Below, in pieces: positions 11,845 through 22,780 of a stretch of 64,000 nt of DNA (positions within the stretch are counted from its first letter, which is position 1; every line of letters begins with the position of its first letter). The translations under genes were made by a program, and so were the position numbers. The DNA is taken from the NCBI GenBank assembly GCA_027946365.1, contig JAPEUQ010000005.1:1612001-1676000 (forward strand). Direction: 5' to 3'. The DNA is from Kalmusia sp. IMI 367209. Lineage: Eukaryota > Ascomycota > Dothideomycetes > Pleosporales > Didymosphaeriaceae. Under the pieces are notes generated by a model that ran no database searches, was not told the origin of the DNA, and saw nothing but the letters and a program-made list of their open reading frames with translations.

Positions 11845-12457
11845 ATTCGCCAGTACTGCTTGGACTCAGGTGTGAAAAACAAAGGACTGCTTGTCTTGTT
11901 TGTCGATGTAGGCCAAACTCCTTATTACACTGACGCGCCAGGGCAAGGCCCTGAACTTAATACCCCTCTGGCATCCTCTCCGCGCCGCTACACCAAGAGC
12001 CACGGAAGCATTGACATTCCCCAATCCCAGCCTACCGCTCCCCTCCCAGTATAGCGCATTGACCTTGGTCCGCTGATCGCCCTGATGAGCCAGTCCTGCG
12101 GAGAACATCTTCCTGGCGCGATCCTGACACGGCGGGGCACGCGTGCGCGGGGTAGCTGACTCGTGGGAGTTTCTGTTGTCGGACTGGACATCCCGATGAG
12201 CCACTGGATTCGTCTCTATATATCCGAGCATGTTAACCTATAAATTTGTGCAGACGTATGTGCTTAGACCAGGAGATTGCACATGGTGGCCGACAGGACA
12301 ATAATTAAAAATGACGTCAGTCACACGTGACCATGCCTCTGGACTCCCTATCAGTGTGCAGATGCGGATTAGATTAGGACCTCGATATATTGCAAGATAT
12401 TGGCTGATTTATAGTTTTATCTTCAGGTGTTACGAATTTATTTTGTCGTTCAAATCC
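11845..12457. other. Intergenic region, no gene seen
   Basis: Upstream flank of the PRISE reductase gene; nothing supportable on either strand. Confidence 0.4.
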
Positions 12458-12760
12458 TCAGATACCTTCACATCTCCGAGAACGACGTAAGGCTTCAGAG
12501 TAGATCACCGATTCTGATGAATTGAGAATGAGTTTGCCTGATAATTCGATTCGGTATTTCCTAACTTTATCAGGAACTGAAGTCTCAACTACTTTCGGTC
12601 TCGCGATGCGATCTCGTAGCGCCGAAATGGCTGGCGCTTTAATGGCTTCATCCTCTGAACACAGCTCACTTGATGATAACAGATTTTTCAAATATTCACA
12701 TATGTTTGGAGGCCATTCACTTTTATACATGCCCCAGTATGCTCTGAGAATCCTCAGATC
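12458..12760 (-). pseudogene. Unrecognised coding-like fragment
   Basis: A reverse-strand frame of ~100 codons directly follows a TAG that could serve as a 3' splice acceptor. It reads like real protein (aromatic AYWGMYKSEWPPN, then a mixed helical stretch), but I recognise no family. Upstream there is no intact exon joining in phase; the candidates at 12760-12945 hit stops. Best treated as an unknown small gene or a gene remnant. An AT-rich surrounding with many stops fits a relic. Confidence 0.25.
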
Positions 12761-13290
12761 CTAGAACATGATTGAACGCATAGATGATTCGTGTAACGAC
12801 ACCATTGACGTAGGCATCTTAATACGGACTCACTGGTTTTCAACACGATGTCATGATCATGGCTTCTAAGTGTCGTCGGTAGCTTTTTATTGCTTGAATA
12901 GTGTTGTTGATAAAGTTGCATATTGACTTTTCTGCAAGAGAACAAAAGACTACGTTAGCTCATCGGGTGGAAAGGGCTGGTGAAAGATTTGTAAAGTCTT
13001 GAAAACCATAGTCTTAATATTTTAGACTCACAGCATTGGCTATGATTGAATCTCATCTCAATTTGGCATAGATGTCAAGGAACAGGTAGACAGTTACTTC
13101 CCTTACAACACCATCCAAGTCATATCCGTGCAGCAAAATCTGAGGCGAGTGCGTATCCTTTTAACAATAGTGAGTAACAATAGCAGAATACATTTAAGCA
13201 TGCAAGAATCAAACGGTTGTTCAATTCAAAAGTCATCCGTGCTTGCTAATTCACAATGATATATGTTAGGTAAACCCAAACACCTCCTCG
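12761..13290. other. Intergenic AT-rich region
   Basis: AT-rich spacer downstream of the arginase-like gene; no supported gene. Confidence 0.4.
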
Positions 13291-14238
13291 TTACCGCGAA
13301 CCCAACCCGCTAACAATATCTTCGACAAGCTTTTTCGTCATCTTGAGTCCTGGATCGTGGTCAGGGTTCACCTCCGCCAGACTTAGCGCTATGCACCGCT
13401 CGCTTTTGAGGAATGTCTTGATCGCACTCATAGTCTCATGATATCCTATTCCAGTCCAGCTTGGTACATTGCTCAAAGGAAATTCGCCTGGATCAATGAC
13501 ATCGACATCAAGATGGACGACGATATAGTCGACACGCTCCTGCATCCAGCGTAACGCAGCTTCAGCGCTCTGCGTAGGCTTACGCTGTACCGTTTTGGAA
13601 GTAAATACTCGGTGATTGTTATCGAACAGGTAGCCCAGGTGCTCCTGTCTGTTCGCTTGCGAGTTCATGTTCAAGCCGAAGAGCACGATGTTGCTGTTGT
13701 CCACAACGCCGGATCCGTCCGGCTTCGAGAATTCTTTCATACTGTCCAGCGCTCCTTCGCGCAGGGTTAGATGCGTCAATGTCATGCCAGCAATGTTACC
13801 GGTTGAGTTCGGCTCCTTAGGTGTGTACAAATCACAGTCGGCATCAACATAGATGAGTCCTACTCTTTTTGAGGTTCCTTCGAAATGCCGCCAATACGCC
13901 GATAGGATGGGTGGACAATATAGACATTCGCCAGACAGAATCAGTTGGAATTCAGGTACTTCTCGGTCGCCTAGAGCTGATGCAACTGCTTTCGAAACCT
14001 TTTTGCAAGTCTCTACGGTACGTGCTTCGTTGCGGGCGCCATTGGGTTCACGTGAAGATGCGGTCCAACCAGCGAAATCATTTTCGAGAGCGTGAGATTC
14101 GTTTACTTCATATCCCTCATATCTGAGCTTCTCTTGCAGTCCTACAGATTCAAAGGCTGCAGGAGCTCTTGATTTACCGGCGTAGATTGAGCCAATGTCT
14201 GAGGAAACGGAAACGATATTGATGACTTTGGGCGCCAT
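13291..14238 (-). CDS. Arginase/ureohydrolase-fold protein with altered metal site
   Basis: Intronless, 315 aa, the usual size for arginase, agmatinase or formiminoglutamase. Order of family blocks: LSGECLYCPP where canonical enzymes have GGDHS; DADCDLYTP where canonical enzymes have DAHxDxN; STGNIAGM, matching the substrate-loop SGNLHGM; and HLDVDVIDP, the conserved DxDxxDP metal block. Two histidine ligands of the Mn pair thus appear replaced (His to Cys or Leu region, His to Asp), while the Asp ligands persist. The fold assignment is firm, but a canonical arginase reaction is doubtful. It sits between a PRISE reductase and a secreted FAD oxidase; an amidino-group or non-catalytic role in the neighbouring pathway is only inference. 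Confidence 0.85.
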   Translation of the reverse strand: MAPKVINIVSVSSDIGSIYAGKSRAPAAFESVGLQEKLRYEGYEVNESHALENDFAGWTASSREPNGARNEARTVETCKKVSKAVASALGDREVPEFQLILSGECLYCPPILSAYWRHFEGTSKRVGLIYVDADCDLYTPKEPNSTGNIAGMTLTHLTLREGALDSMKEFSKPDGSGVVDNSNIVLFGLNMNSQANRQEHLGYLFDNNHRVFTSKTVQRKPTQSAEAALRWMQERVDYIVVHLDVDVIDPGEFPLSNVPSWTGIGYHETMSAIKTFLKSERCIALSLAEVNPDHDPGLKMTKKLVEDIVSGLGSR

Positions 14239-14587
14239 GGTGGAATGAATTCGTGCTGATACTGATTTACATAGGTGCAGTCAGCAAGTTAATATACTTT
14301 CGCTCTGCAAGCTCAGTTGCCTTCTTTCGATTCAAGCAAGTGTTCCTGCACCTCATGCGTAGTAAGCAAATGTAGCCTCTTGGCTCGCATGCAAGATGAC
14401 GCCACACAGTGTGAACGGGAACAAGCCAAGATCAAGTTAAATAATTTGTTCTAACTACAATCATCCGCGTACAGATTTTCATTCCATTCATTTTATTACT
14501 GATTTCGTGAATTATATACATATAGCGTTACTCGACGCGCGTATCGCTCTCAAGTTTGATAAAAACCAAGCCTGATGCTGAGCAAGT
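14239..14587. other. Intergenic region
   Basis: Short spacer containing the arginase-like promoter and the FAD oxidase 3' flank; nothing else seen. Confidence 0.4.
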
Positions 14588-16333
14588 TCACAACTCTGAT
14601 TTCTCTAATTCAATCTCCGACAGCCGAGGTTCAAGCTTGAAAAAGCCTGGTTGCAATTTTTGGAAGACACCATCTGGATCAACAGCTTTGCGTATTTCTC
14701 TAAGTCGTGCAAGCTTACTTTCGCCGGATCCAGCAAAAACATCTTGTTCTTCGAAAGCGTGGTTTTGGAAGAGGTACGGGTGCAGCTTGCCTCTCGCTCT
14801 CGCACTTTCCCTAAAACGATTTATCAGGTTTCTCATATACTGGCGCATCCGAGGCTCGCTCTTCTCATTGCTCCAGTGTAGATTGATATTGACCACTAAG
14901 AAATTTCATTAGACCATCCTCAGAACATTGCATCAAGAACATACCTGTGAGTGGGCCATCATCCTCGGATAAGCCAAGCGCGTTCCCGCCTCTCTGCTTC
15001 ATCTGATGAAGTGCATTCTGTGTAAGAGGATTATACACGATATAAATCTGGAGATCTATTTCATTTTTGATTGATTCAGTCTCTTCTTTGAAGATCTCGG
15101 CAAATGCCATCGAAACGTCAGCGTCACTCCGTATTGTGATGGATCCGAAGAAGTTGAAGAATCCTTTCGGGTTCATGGTGTCCATTTTCTCCGCCATTGC
15201 CAAAATTGATCTTTGATAGAAATTGGTCTGTAATATGGGAGAGTCTTCCCACATGCCTTCTTGGTTCATTCGCGGAACGCTCTTCGGTAAATCTGGTAGC
15301 TCAGATGCTACCATGCGTTCTGAAATGACATAGCTCAAGGTTGGTACGTGCCATTGCAAAGTGGTCGCAATTTGCCACACATGTGGCGGCATGCTAGTAG
15401 TATGCTTCTCCAAACGATCGAAAACCGTGGCAATGTCGCTCATGTTGAAGAGCTGGAAAGTATACCATGTAGGGGGGTCTATTCAACCAGTGAAGTCAGC
15501 GAGATGCTTTGATGGGATCTAAATTCTGAATACGTACCTTTAAATGCCTCAATAACCACATTCGTGACGATTCCGAAGTTGTTCCCGCCACCTCTCAGCG
15601 CCCAGAATAGATCAGGATTAATGATGGGAGTGGCTTTTACAACTGTGCTGTTGGCTAGAACGACTTCAAATTCCATCACTGTGTCGCAAGCCCAGCCATG
15701 ATTCTCTGAGAAGAACGAGATTCCGCCTACAATGCTCGTTAGATGATGATTGTCTCCTTGGAAGCAGTTTTAGAAGCCTACCCCCGAGTATTGACCCAAC
15801 CACGCCTGTCAAGCTGTTTCTAGTGCCTGTTGCTGACATGTTAAATTGATCGAGCACACGGTACACATCAGCCCAAACGCTTCCGGCTCCAACACTGAGT
15901 TCTGATCTTGTATTACCGCCAACCCTAATGACACTTCTCCTCCTTCGCATATCAATCGTGATACCCTGATTCGCATTTGAGGCGCCTTTGAACGGCGATG
16001 TTCCACCACCGAGAACTGCAAAGTGGCATTGATGTTGTCGTACAATGCTCAGTATCTCTGCCACATGCGCTGACGACTCTGGTTCAATTCTACATATTGG
16101 CTGCGCAGTGGCTTGCTGTGCAGACCATAATGGTACTGCTGCTTCTGGCCTACCAAAATATGAGTTCGGCAGAGCTCGGGCAAGATCCTCGCACTGAACA
16201 ATGATTAGTTTGTTGTGATTAGATATGGACATGGGTGAAGAAAAGCGAAGCATACTGCTAGTTCACATGGTGTATGTGCATGCACGACCGATGAAAGTAA
16301 TAGCAAACTTGCGCAAATTGCAAACGAGATCAT
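14588..16333 (-). CDS. Secreted FAD-linked (berberine bridge enzyme-like) oxidase
   Basis: Five exons (16333-16256, 16193-15782, 15726-15538, 15478-14945, 14895-14588), 506 aa. Introns are 49-62 bp and all phases agree. Exon 1 is a signal peptide (Leu/Ser-rich, ending VVHAH). The PCMH-type FAD domain shows [16 protein letters not shown], the AVLGGGTSP pyrophosphate loop, [20 protein letters not shown] and [16 protein letters not shown]. The C-terminal BBE region is present. Oddity: the loop that normally reads GGGH or SGGH, with the His that forms the covalent 8-alpha-histidyl FAD bond, has Thr here. Such enzymes oxidise alcohols, sugars or alkaloid-like C-H bonds using O2 and occur in many metabolite clusters. 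The adjacent precursor-like peptide and UstYa genes suggest a shared pathway. Confidence 0.92.
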
Positions 16334-16735
16334 GGTAGTAGTGTGGGTGCAAGTTCTGGCCGAAGGAATTGATAGGTCTTATGAAGGATCGGTGGAAATG
16401 ACTGGAAATTGTCCGTGCGGCACTGCCACCCATTCGAGAAGAGTAAAGCACTTCCGGTCCCCACTACGGAAGCATGCGCTCCCATGACTTGAACAAGGCA
16501 TCAAAATTATTCCGCAGACAACCAGTTCTATTCAACATAATTGAAGAGATATAGAAGAACGCATAGCTTCGAGAGATTCCCGACCATGCATATCAATAAT
16601 ATTCACTATGAATTTCACAAAGGGAAAGTGCTGTTGCACGCAGGTCACACATCATACAAAGATTCATTTATTCATTGATAGTGGTAATGTGAGTCTTCTT
16701 CGTGTGCTTTCCATCCTGCAATTCCAATGAATCAC
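16334..16735. other. Spacer between FAD oxidase and precursor-like gene
   Basis: About 400 bp with no gene; holds the FAD oxidase promoter and the 3' flank of the small secreted-peptide gene. Confidence 0.4.
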
Positions 16736-17009
16736 TTAGCAGCCGGTGATGTAAAAAGTGTCGGCATCGGTCTCGGCCTCGGTATCAGCCGCGAGCCTCT
16801 TTGAAGTCGCCTCAGTTCCCTTCGAGCAAGCCTGGCGTTCCACTAGGTTATCGCGTGTGGCAATCTCGGTATCTTCAGGGTGAATTTGTAAGTAATCGAG
16901 TTCCTAAGTGATTGAGATACCACAGTATTGACATACTTTGAATTGGCGCAGGCGCGGCTAAAGCGATAGCAGAGAAGCCGAGGGCTAGAATGAGCTTGGT
17001 GAACTGCAT
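16736..17009 (-). CDS. Small secreted precursor-like peptide (candidate UstYa-associated RiPP precursor)
   Basis: Two exons (17009-16937, 16872-16736), 69 aa, too short for standard ORF lists. The 64 bp intron has a good GTATGT donor and a CTGAAG acceptor; an earlier TTAG acceptor leads to a stop, and the unspliced frame stops after 44 codons. Residues 1-19 form a clear signal peptide (MQFTKLILALGFSAIALAA). A short propeptide follows, then a dibasic KR at 49-50, then the acidic tail LAADTEAETDADTFYITGC to the stop. An N-terminal secretion signal, a Kex2 site and an acidic segment before an aromatic peptide ending (FYITGC) match the layout of ustiloxin/asperipin-type precursors, which are cyclised by UstYa oxidases. 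A UstYa gene lies 1.5 kb away. It could instead be an ordinary small secreted protein; only one core copy is visible. Confidence 0.6.
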
Positions 17010-18529
17010 TTTCGGTGATAAGAGATTGTGTAGTTCTTGACGGAACTTGAATGACGATGATGAAGGTATGCTTGAGACTTGGTTTGATGTTTTGGAGTTA
17101 TTGCAGGCTCTTATATAGTACGGATCACAGTGGAGTTTGAGTTGTCACGTGCATGTGTAGAAAGCGATGTAAGCAGCCTACTTCATTGGGATATGGCAAT
17201 TAACTCCGTTCAAGGGTCAGAGTAGTGCAGGAGCAATTGCATGATCCTTCCATAGAATCTAAACTGTACACGCGGCCGCACTTTCTCATACCCCACTTTT
17301 CTTGGGATAACCGCTTGCTGCATATGGCAGGACTTGCTTACACTTGAACTTAAAGAGGAATCGGCCGAATGAATCATTATCGTTCCCAGTCGTTTACTGT
17401 GAAGGACTTGTCGCCGCGCCTAGGAGCCGAGTATACTTGAAAGCCAAGTCATCTTGGCAGTGTGACGAGGAGTCCTTGTGACATTAGTAGGACGATCATT
17501 GAAACCTCACATAAGATTTTAGAAACGATAACGGCAGGAGATACCGACAGTACTATGCGATTTACCTCATGTAAATGTGGTTGATGGGGCACCGTGCGCA
17601 TAAAAGTAAGCCCAGGTGAGATTCATAAATTTCATATACGTGCATTAGTTGAGCAAATATCTATCTTAAGGAGAATTTTGATATATAGTCTCTACTTCCA
17701 GCACACTAAGTCTTAGTAGGAAGCTACAAATAGACGCAAAGAGCCGAACATCACTTGGGCAATATACGCATGAACGTAGACCATAACATTGGCAAGCTTA
17801 CGGACGTACAATCGAAAGCCTAGAGTTTCTTGGTAGATCTGGGTCCACTGTAGCTCTAGGGTCTCCAGAATTTTTTCATTACTCTGACGAGCATCTAGAT
17901 CGTAGGATTGTCTTGGTATGTGGTCGGCTGCATGAGGCCGCGAATGATATGGTCAAGCGAGTTATTACCATAAGAAGCAAAGTGTGAAACGCAGACCTGG
18001 ATAAAATCCACGTGGAGATCCGCTCGGCAAATCGAGATCTGATCTCAAACCATCGATACGTCCGCTGGAAGTATCTCGAAACAGAACAGTAGCCCATGTG
18101 TATATAGCTGGTAAGAAGAAAAAATGTTGGTCTTCAATTGCTTATCTCTACCACGAAGCCAGGATAGTCTCGGAAAATAATCATAAGGCGTTAGCCGAGC
18201 CGACCCCGCCTCAACGACAAGAATTTATCGGGCCGGTACGGTACGGCTCACGAGCCACTTTTGGAGATGTCGAATCCTTCTGGATTTGTCCATCCTTCGT
18301 GGGATCCTACTTCGACGAAGGAGTGTCGTCCGAACATGCCGAATGGGATGATCTGCCGACTTGGCCGTCGACTGGTCCGTGAAGATTATGGGGCCACGAT
18401 GTTTCGTCTCGATGGTGCCTAGGAGCCAAAGTTCCACCACGAATCTTGGAGAGACAGCAACGAAGGACCTGTTCTCTTTCTTCAGTGGTGTTTCCAAAAC
18501 TGCAAGTTTCCTTGTTATTACCTTTCGCC
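17010..18529. other. Shared upstream region of the peptide and UstYa genes
   Basis: About 1.5 kb between the divergently transcribed peptide and UstYa genes. No coding exon is supported. It may contain a bidirectional control region. Confidence 0.4.
17111..17118 (-). promoter_or_regulatory. TATA box of the small secreted-peptide gene
   Basis: CTATATAA read on the reverse strand about 100 bp upstream of the ATG at 17009, a position typical of strongly expressed fungal secreted-protein genes. Confidence 0.55.
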
Positions 18530-19632
18530 ATGTCCTCCCATAATGGAGCGGAGAAAGTTGCGCTGATGAATGGGGAAGACTTCGAAGAAGAGCTGGACGT
18601 TAAGTCAGGGCGACATGGCGGAGACGAACAGAGACATTACATGACAAGTTTTTGGAAGCAAAACAAGGGCTTCATCGGCTTACACATATGCCTTATCGCC
18701 TTGTATTCGACAATATTTTGGTCATTGTCGGTAGGGTATTGGAAGACTCACCAAGCTTCGTCGAGTAGTCTCGTATATTGTACGCTCATAGAAATTGCCT
18801 TACTACTACGTTCCTTGGCTGACAATTTCATAGCGCCTGCTCACGAAGCTGTCCGCTTCAGAAAGCAAAGTTTCGATGCCGAACTTGTCATCGAGAGTGA
18901 CTACATTGGAGATCCGACGCCTGCAACTGATCATGCCTGGCATGTTCTACTCGGAAGTGAGTCGTCAATGAAATCGAATCTTTTCAATAGAAGCCTGACA
19001 CTTGCGGATAGATATGAACATCGCAGTCCCGGCTTCCGACCTTCAAAAGATCAATACCAAGTCAATTCAGGTACCTGGCGAGCCCGGCATGTACATTGCT
19101 GGTCTCAGTGTCTATCATGAACTCCACTGCTTGGTAAGATCACAAAAGAGTATCTCCGGTGAATCATTAGTAACCCTGAATTTCAGAAACGCCTCCGACA
19201 ACACACCTGGATTGATGTGTACTTCCCCAACCAGACAGCAGAGGATGCGCGACTCCAACGCCTGCATACAGATCACTGCATCGATGTTCTCCGTCAAGCC
19301 ATCCTTTGCCGCGCGGATGTCTCCCTCTTCACACTGCAATGGTCCGAGAATAGCACAGCACCACGAGCTGACTTCTCGCATGAGCACCAGTGCGTCGATT
19401 GGGAGGCTCTCGATGCATGGGCGGGAGAAAGAGCAGTACCAGAGGAGAAAATGAAGCACTTAGAGCATCCCACACATGGTAAGCATACTTTTAATTGGGG
19501 AGATTGACCGTAGGACCAGGAAGCTACAAAGCTAATATGCTAAATGCAGGACCAGCGTTTCCGAATGGGCACGGCAGTCGGCTAGGCGCGTCTGAAGATA
19601 AGAGTCCTACAATATTTGACCATGATCACTGA
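18530..19632 (+). CDS. UstYa-family (DUF3328) oxidase
   Basis: Five exons (18530-18779, 18834-18956, 19012-19133, 19187-19478, 19550-19632), 289 aa. Introns are 53-71 bp, all GT...AG and in phase. The start at 18530 sits in a CGCCATG context, giving a cytosolic N-terminus and one transmembrane helix (GFIGLHICLIALYSTIFW). Splicing restores the family block VYSPAHEAVRF. The luminal part carries both diagnostic HxxHC motifs: YHELHC at the end of exon 3 and HTDHC in exon 4. UstYa proteins are copper-type oxidases that cyclise or hydroxylate Tyr/Ile-type side chains of fungal RiPPs (ustiloxin, phomopsin, asperipin, victorin) and some other products. The secreted precursor-like peptide next door is the obvious candidate substrate. 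Confidence 0.93.
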
Positions 19633-19816
19633 TTCAGGCTGAGACGGTAAGAGCCGGTTCTCTGACAACATTCAAGAATAAAATACAACGAAAACCTATC
19701 GAGAAAAACATGATGTTTAATTATAATGCTATATGCCTTGATGCAAAATACCCTGAAATATCACCGACCAATCCAACGCCCTAATTTCCCCATTATTCCT
19801 ACTACATATATATGAT

Positions 19817-20308
19817 CTAGCAATTATACACCATCGTCAACCCAGCATCTTTCGTATCTGCGAATGCGACCCTTCCCGCCTGGTTCTGACTCGCAATTTC
19901 CATCCTATAACCCATCACACTTTCACACGTCGCTGAGTTAACCACAAACTTAGTTGGTGCCACAGGGCTACTCGCGAACGTGACCGTTCCAAACAGACTA
20001 CCAGGGCTTGAGCCTGTAGTAGTATAGATGTTGACTTGGCTGTTGCCCGAACTGGTGATTGGGTAGCCCGCGGGAAAGTTGACTTGGAGCTGGCAGCCGT
20101 ATGAGCCAGCGGGGATGTTGGAAAAGGTAAGCGCGTTGGTGACTTTGTTAGCGCCATTCGCGCCCTGCGAGATGTCGTAGTTGATGGGAAAGCCGATGCT
20201 TTGCGGGTAGGCAACGCTGCAAGAGCGAGCTGCTAGAGGCTGGGTGGGTGCAGCGGATACGAGAAGAGAAGTGCTCATAAGAGCGACTGCGGTAGTGAAG
20301 TATTGCAT
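19817..20308 (-). CDS. Secreted protein with But2/UBP3-associated C-terminal-like domain
   Basis: Single exon, 163 aa from the ATG at 20308; an in-frame ATG 33 bp upstream would put residues ahead of the signal peptide. The N-terminus has a signal peptide (MQYFTTAVALMSTSLLVSAA). The mature part, SCSVAYPQSIGFPINYDISQ, leads into a beta-rich domain with three Cys that resembles the fungal But2 C-terminal family common in small secreted proteins. The role is unknown; a cell-surface or host-interface function is inference. It faces the UstYa gene tail to tail. Confidence 0.75.
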   Translation of the reverse strand: MQYFTTAVALMSTSLLVSAAPTQPLAARSCSVAYPQSIGFPINYDISQGANGANKVTNALTFSNIPAGSYGCQLQVNFPAGYPITSSGNSQVNIYTTTGSSPGSLFGTVTFASSPVAPTKFVVNSATCESVMGYRMEIASQNQAGRVAFADTKDAGLTMVYNC

Positions 20309-21814
20309 GGCGGGCTGAGGAGGAAGGCAGATGGTAGGCAAAGTGAACGTGATATGAGGGTAGATGGAATTGACGTTCTGTTGTAGAACTTATTCGATGA
20401 AGCTACTAGGTGTTACTAAATCTTGCAAGAATTTCCTATACCTTTATACCCCCCAGAGTCCTACTGTCATAAGATCGTTGATGCTATATTTGTCCTGTTA
20501 GTAACGTTACAGTCCACCAGCTCCGGACGTCGTAGTATAGTGTGATGACGAAATAGTAATACGATATTGGAAGCCATCAGATCGCTACCACCATCGCAGA
20601 GGCCATCATCATCACGAGCAGCTGATACGGAGGCCCCGCGTGCATGTGGCTAAGCTTTGTCGCTGCTGATCTCCCGATTAGTGTGCGCCACCGCTGCGCC
20701 TCACTCGACAATAGAAGGTCATCATGCTTAGTGAGCTACAAAACAGTACATTATAGTAAGAAATCGGCTGCAGTCACCATATGTGAAATGGAAACAACCA
20801 TGGTTGGCGGTAGTGGTGTAACGTTGCTTGAAAGAGGCTGCGCATGGCCCTTCCAGTTCGTCCCAAGGTCTCAGCTTCTCGATGTCCATTGTTGCGAGCC
20901 ACGCCTGGAGCTGAAAGCAGCGGAGACACCTCCGCTCTCTTCTTGAGGTACGCTATAGAGGGAGACTAGGCTAGAAAAGAAGCTTGCAACCGAAAAGGTA
21001 GCGGAACAGGTTCGAGCAACTTCGGAAAATCCTTGCTTGATGCTATGTAGTCTTGAGCATATCAAGACCTGTATCTTGGTGCGCAGTTAAGATGAAAAAG
21101 TCTTTATGTCGATAGAAGGCTGAGGTTCCACGTCTGTGAAAGCCGTTGCTTACTAAGTGATGAATAAGAAGACGTAGACGATTATCGTCTTGAATTCTAA
21201 ACGTCCCATTAAGACTCAGCATACAATCATCTTCAAATTCAAAGCAGTGATAAAAAATAATTGCATCGGCTATCTACGTGTTTCAGGGTAGAACCGCTTA
21301 TGAACCAGTTAACATTGCCATCCACTCTGTTCAGGTAGCCTCACAGTAAAAGCGATTGACCAGTCCCAATGAGCCGCATCGATATTTGCTTTCCCACTAC
21401 TACCATCACCCCCAACACTTCACAGTTCTAGAATGACCTAAGTGTTCGAAGCCACACGATGCCTTCGGCACTTGAAATTTGCGGGGCCACCGCCACGCGC
21501 CAACCCGCATTAATATCGAAGGCTAAACACGAAAACAACACCTCATAACCATCCATCTACATCTGCTAAACTGATCCCGGCTCAGAGGATCTACAATCTC
21601 AAATACTGTCAATCAGCATTGGCATCCACAACAATTGGACCAGGAGATGAGCCCAGGGAGGTTCGCGAGGGGATGACCCGGTCTTGGTCTCCTTTCATAT
21701 ATGCCATCAGCCAGGTGCTTTTATATACTCCATGACTCCCATAGCAATCATCTAGATCTTGTATTCTGAACACCACATTTTGGATTTTGATCCGGAATTC
21801 GACAATACGACAAC
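20309..21814. other. Intergenic region, no gene seen
   Basis: About 1.5 kb between divergent genes; short frames only. Confidence 0.45.
21722..21729 (+). promoter_or_regulatory. TATA box of the SMP-30-like gene
   Basis: TATATA within TTTTATATACTCC about 90 bp upstream of the ATG at 21815. Confidence 0.5.
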
Positions 21815-22780
21815 ATGCGCCTCACCACCGCCTTCACGACCCTCATCTCCCTCGCATCGCTCGTAACAGCGACCCCCCTCACAAAACGCCAGGCTGTAAC
21901 CCAAGTCTACAAATTTACCGGCTCGCCAGTCAAGGCAGAAGGTATCGCCGTCCGCTCTAACGGCCAAATTCTAGTCTCTTTCTTCGACAAAGGCGAAGCC
22001 TGGCTCGTCGATCCGGCCGCGAAGAAAGCGTCCAAAGTCGCCACCTTCACCGACGCAACGTGCTCTGCTGCCATCGCTGAGGTCGCACCCGATGTCTTTG
22101 CTGTCGTAGCGGGGCAGTATGGTAGCAGCAGCAAGGCAGGCTCGTGGGGAGTTTGGAAGGTGGATTTCAGTGCCGGAGGCGCGACACCAACGACAACGTT
22201 GGTGAAGAAGGTGCCGGAGTCGGGAATGTGGAATGGCTTGACGGCGTTCAACAACGACACGGTGCTGGTCGGAGATGCGAGTAAGGGGGCGGTATTCAAG
22301 GTGAATATCAATACCGGGGATTATAGTATTGCGATTCAGGATAGTACCATGGCTCCGTCGAGCGGCATGCCGTAAGTTGTTCACACTTTGTCTCCAGTTC
22401 CAAGGCCAAATTAAAGTGCACGTACTGACCCGTTGCATAGAATGGGTATCGATGGTATTCGCTACGCCAACGGCAACATCTACTACACCAACATCTTCGC
22501 CAACAAGTTCTATAAGATGCCCGTCGACGCCGATGGCAAGAAGACCGGAGCTGCGGTCCAGATCTGGGGCAATCAAATGGCAGACGATATGTATGTGGCA
22601 CCTGATGGTGTAGCGTATGTCGCGGCGACAAATGGTATCGTGAAAGTGACTGCAGATGGGAAAGTAAGCACTGTGGCTACCGTGAGAAGTGGCACGGCGG
22701 TGACCATTGGAGCTGATAAAAGTACACTCTTTGTCGCTGGAAGTGACGGCGCTATCTCTTCGTTCAAGATCCCTGCATAA
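21815..22780 (+). CDS. Secreted SMP-30/gluconolactonase-like beta-propeller protein
   Basis: Two exons (21815-22371, 22441-22780), 298 aa, with a 69 bp intron in phase. A signal peptide (MRLTTAFTTLISLASLVTA) is followed by TPLTKRQ, a KR propeptide site. Repeated propeller-like units follow: KAEGIAVRSNGQILVSF, WNGLTAFNNDTVLVGDA, GIDGIRYANGNIYYTN, DDMYVAPDGVAYVAA and STLFVAGSDGAI. These match the six-bladed SMP-30/SGL fold with Asp/Asn residues that bind a divalent metal in active lactonases. The substrate is unknown. Fungal secreted members occur near metabolite genes but are also widespread alone. Confidence 0.85.

Noticed and set aside
16873..16936. Earlier acceptor (TTAG) or no splicing in the small secreted-peptide gene
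   Set aside because: Both lead to an early stop (44 codons unspliced) and lose the KR and acidic-aromatic tail; the CTGAAG acceptor alone gives a coherent protein.
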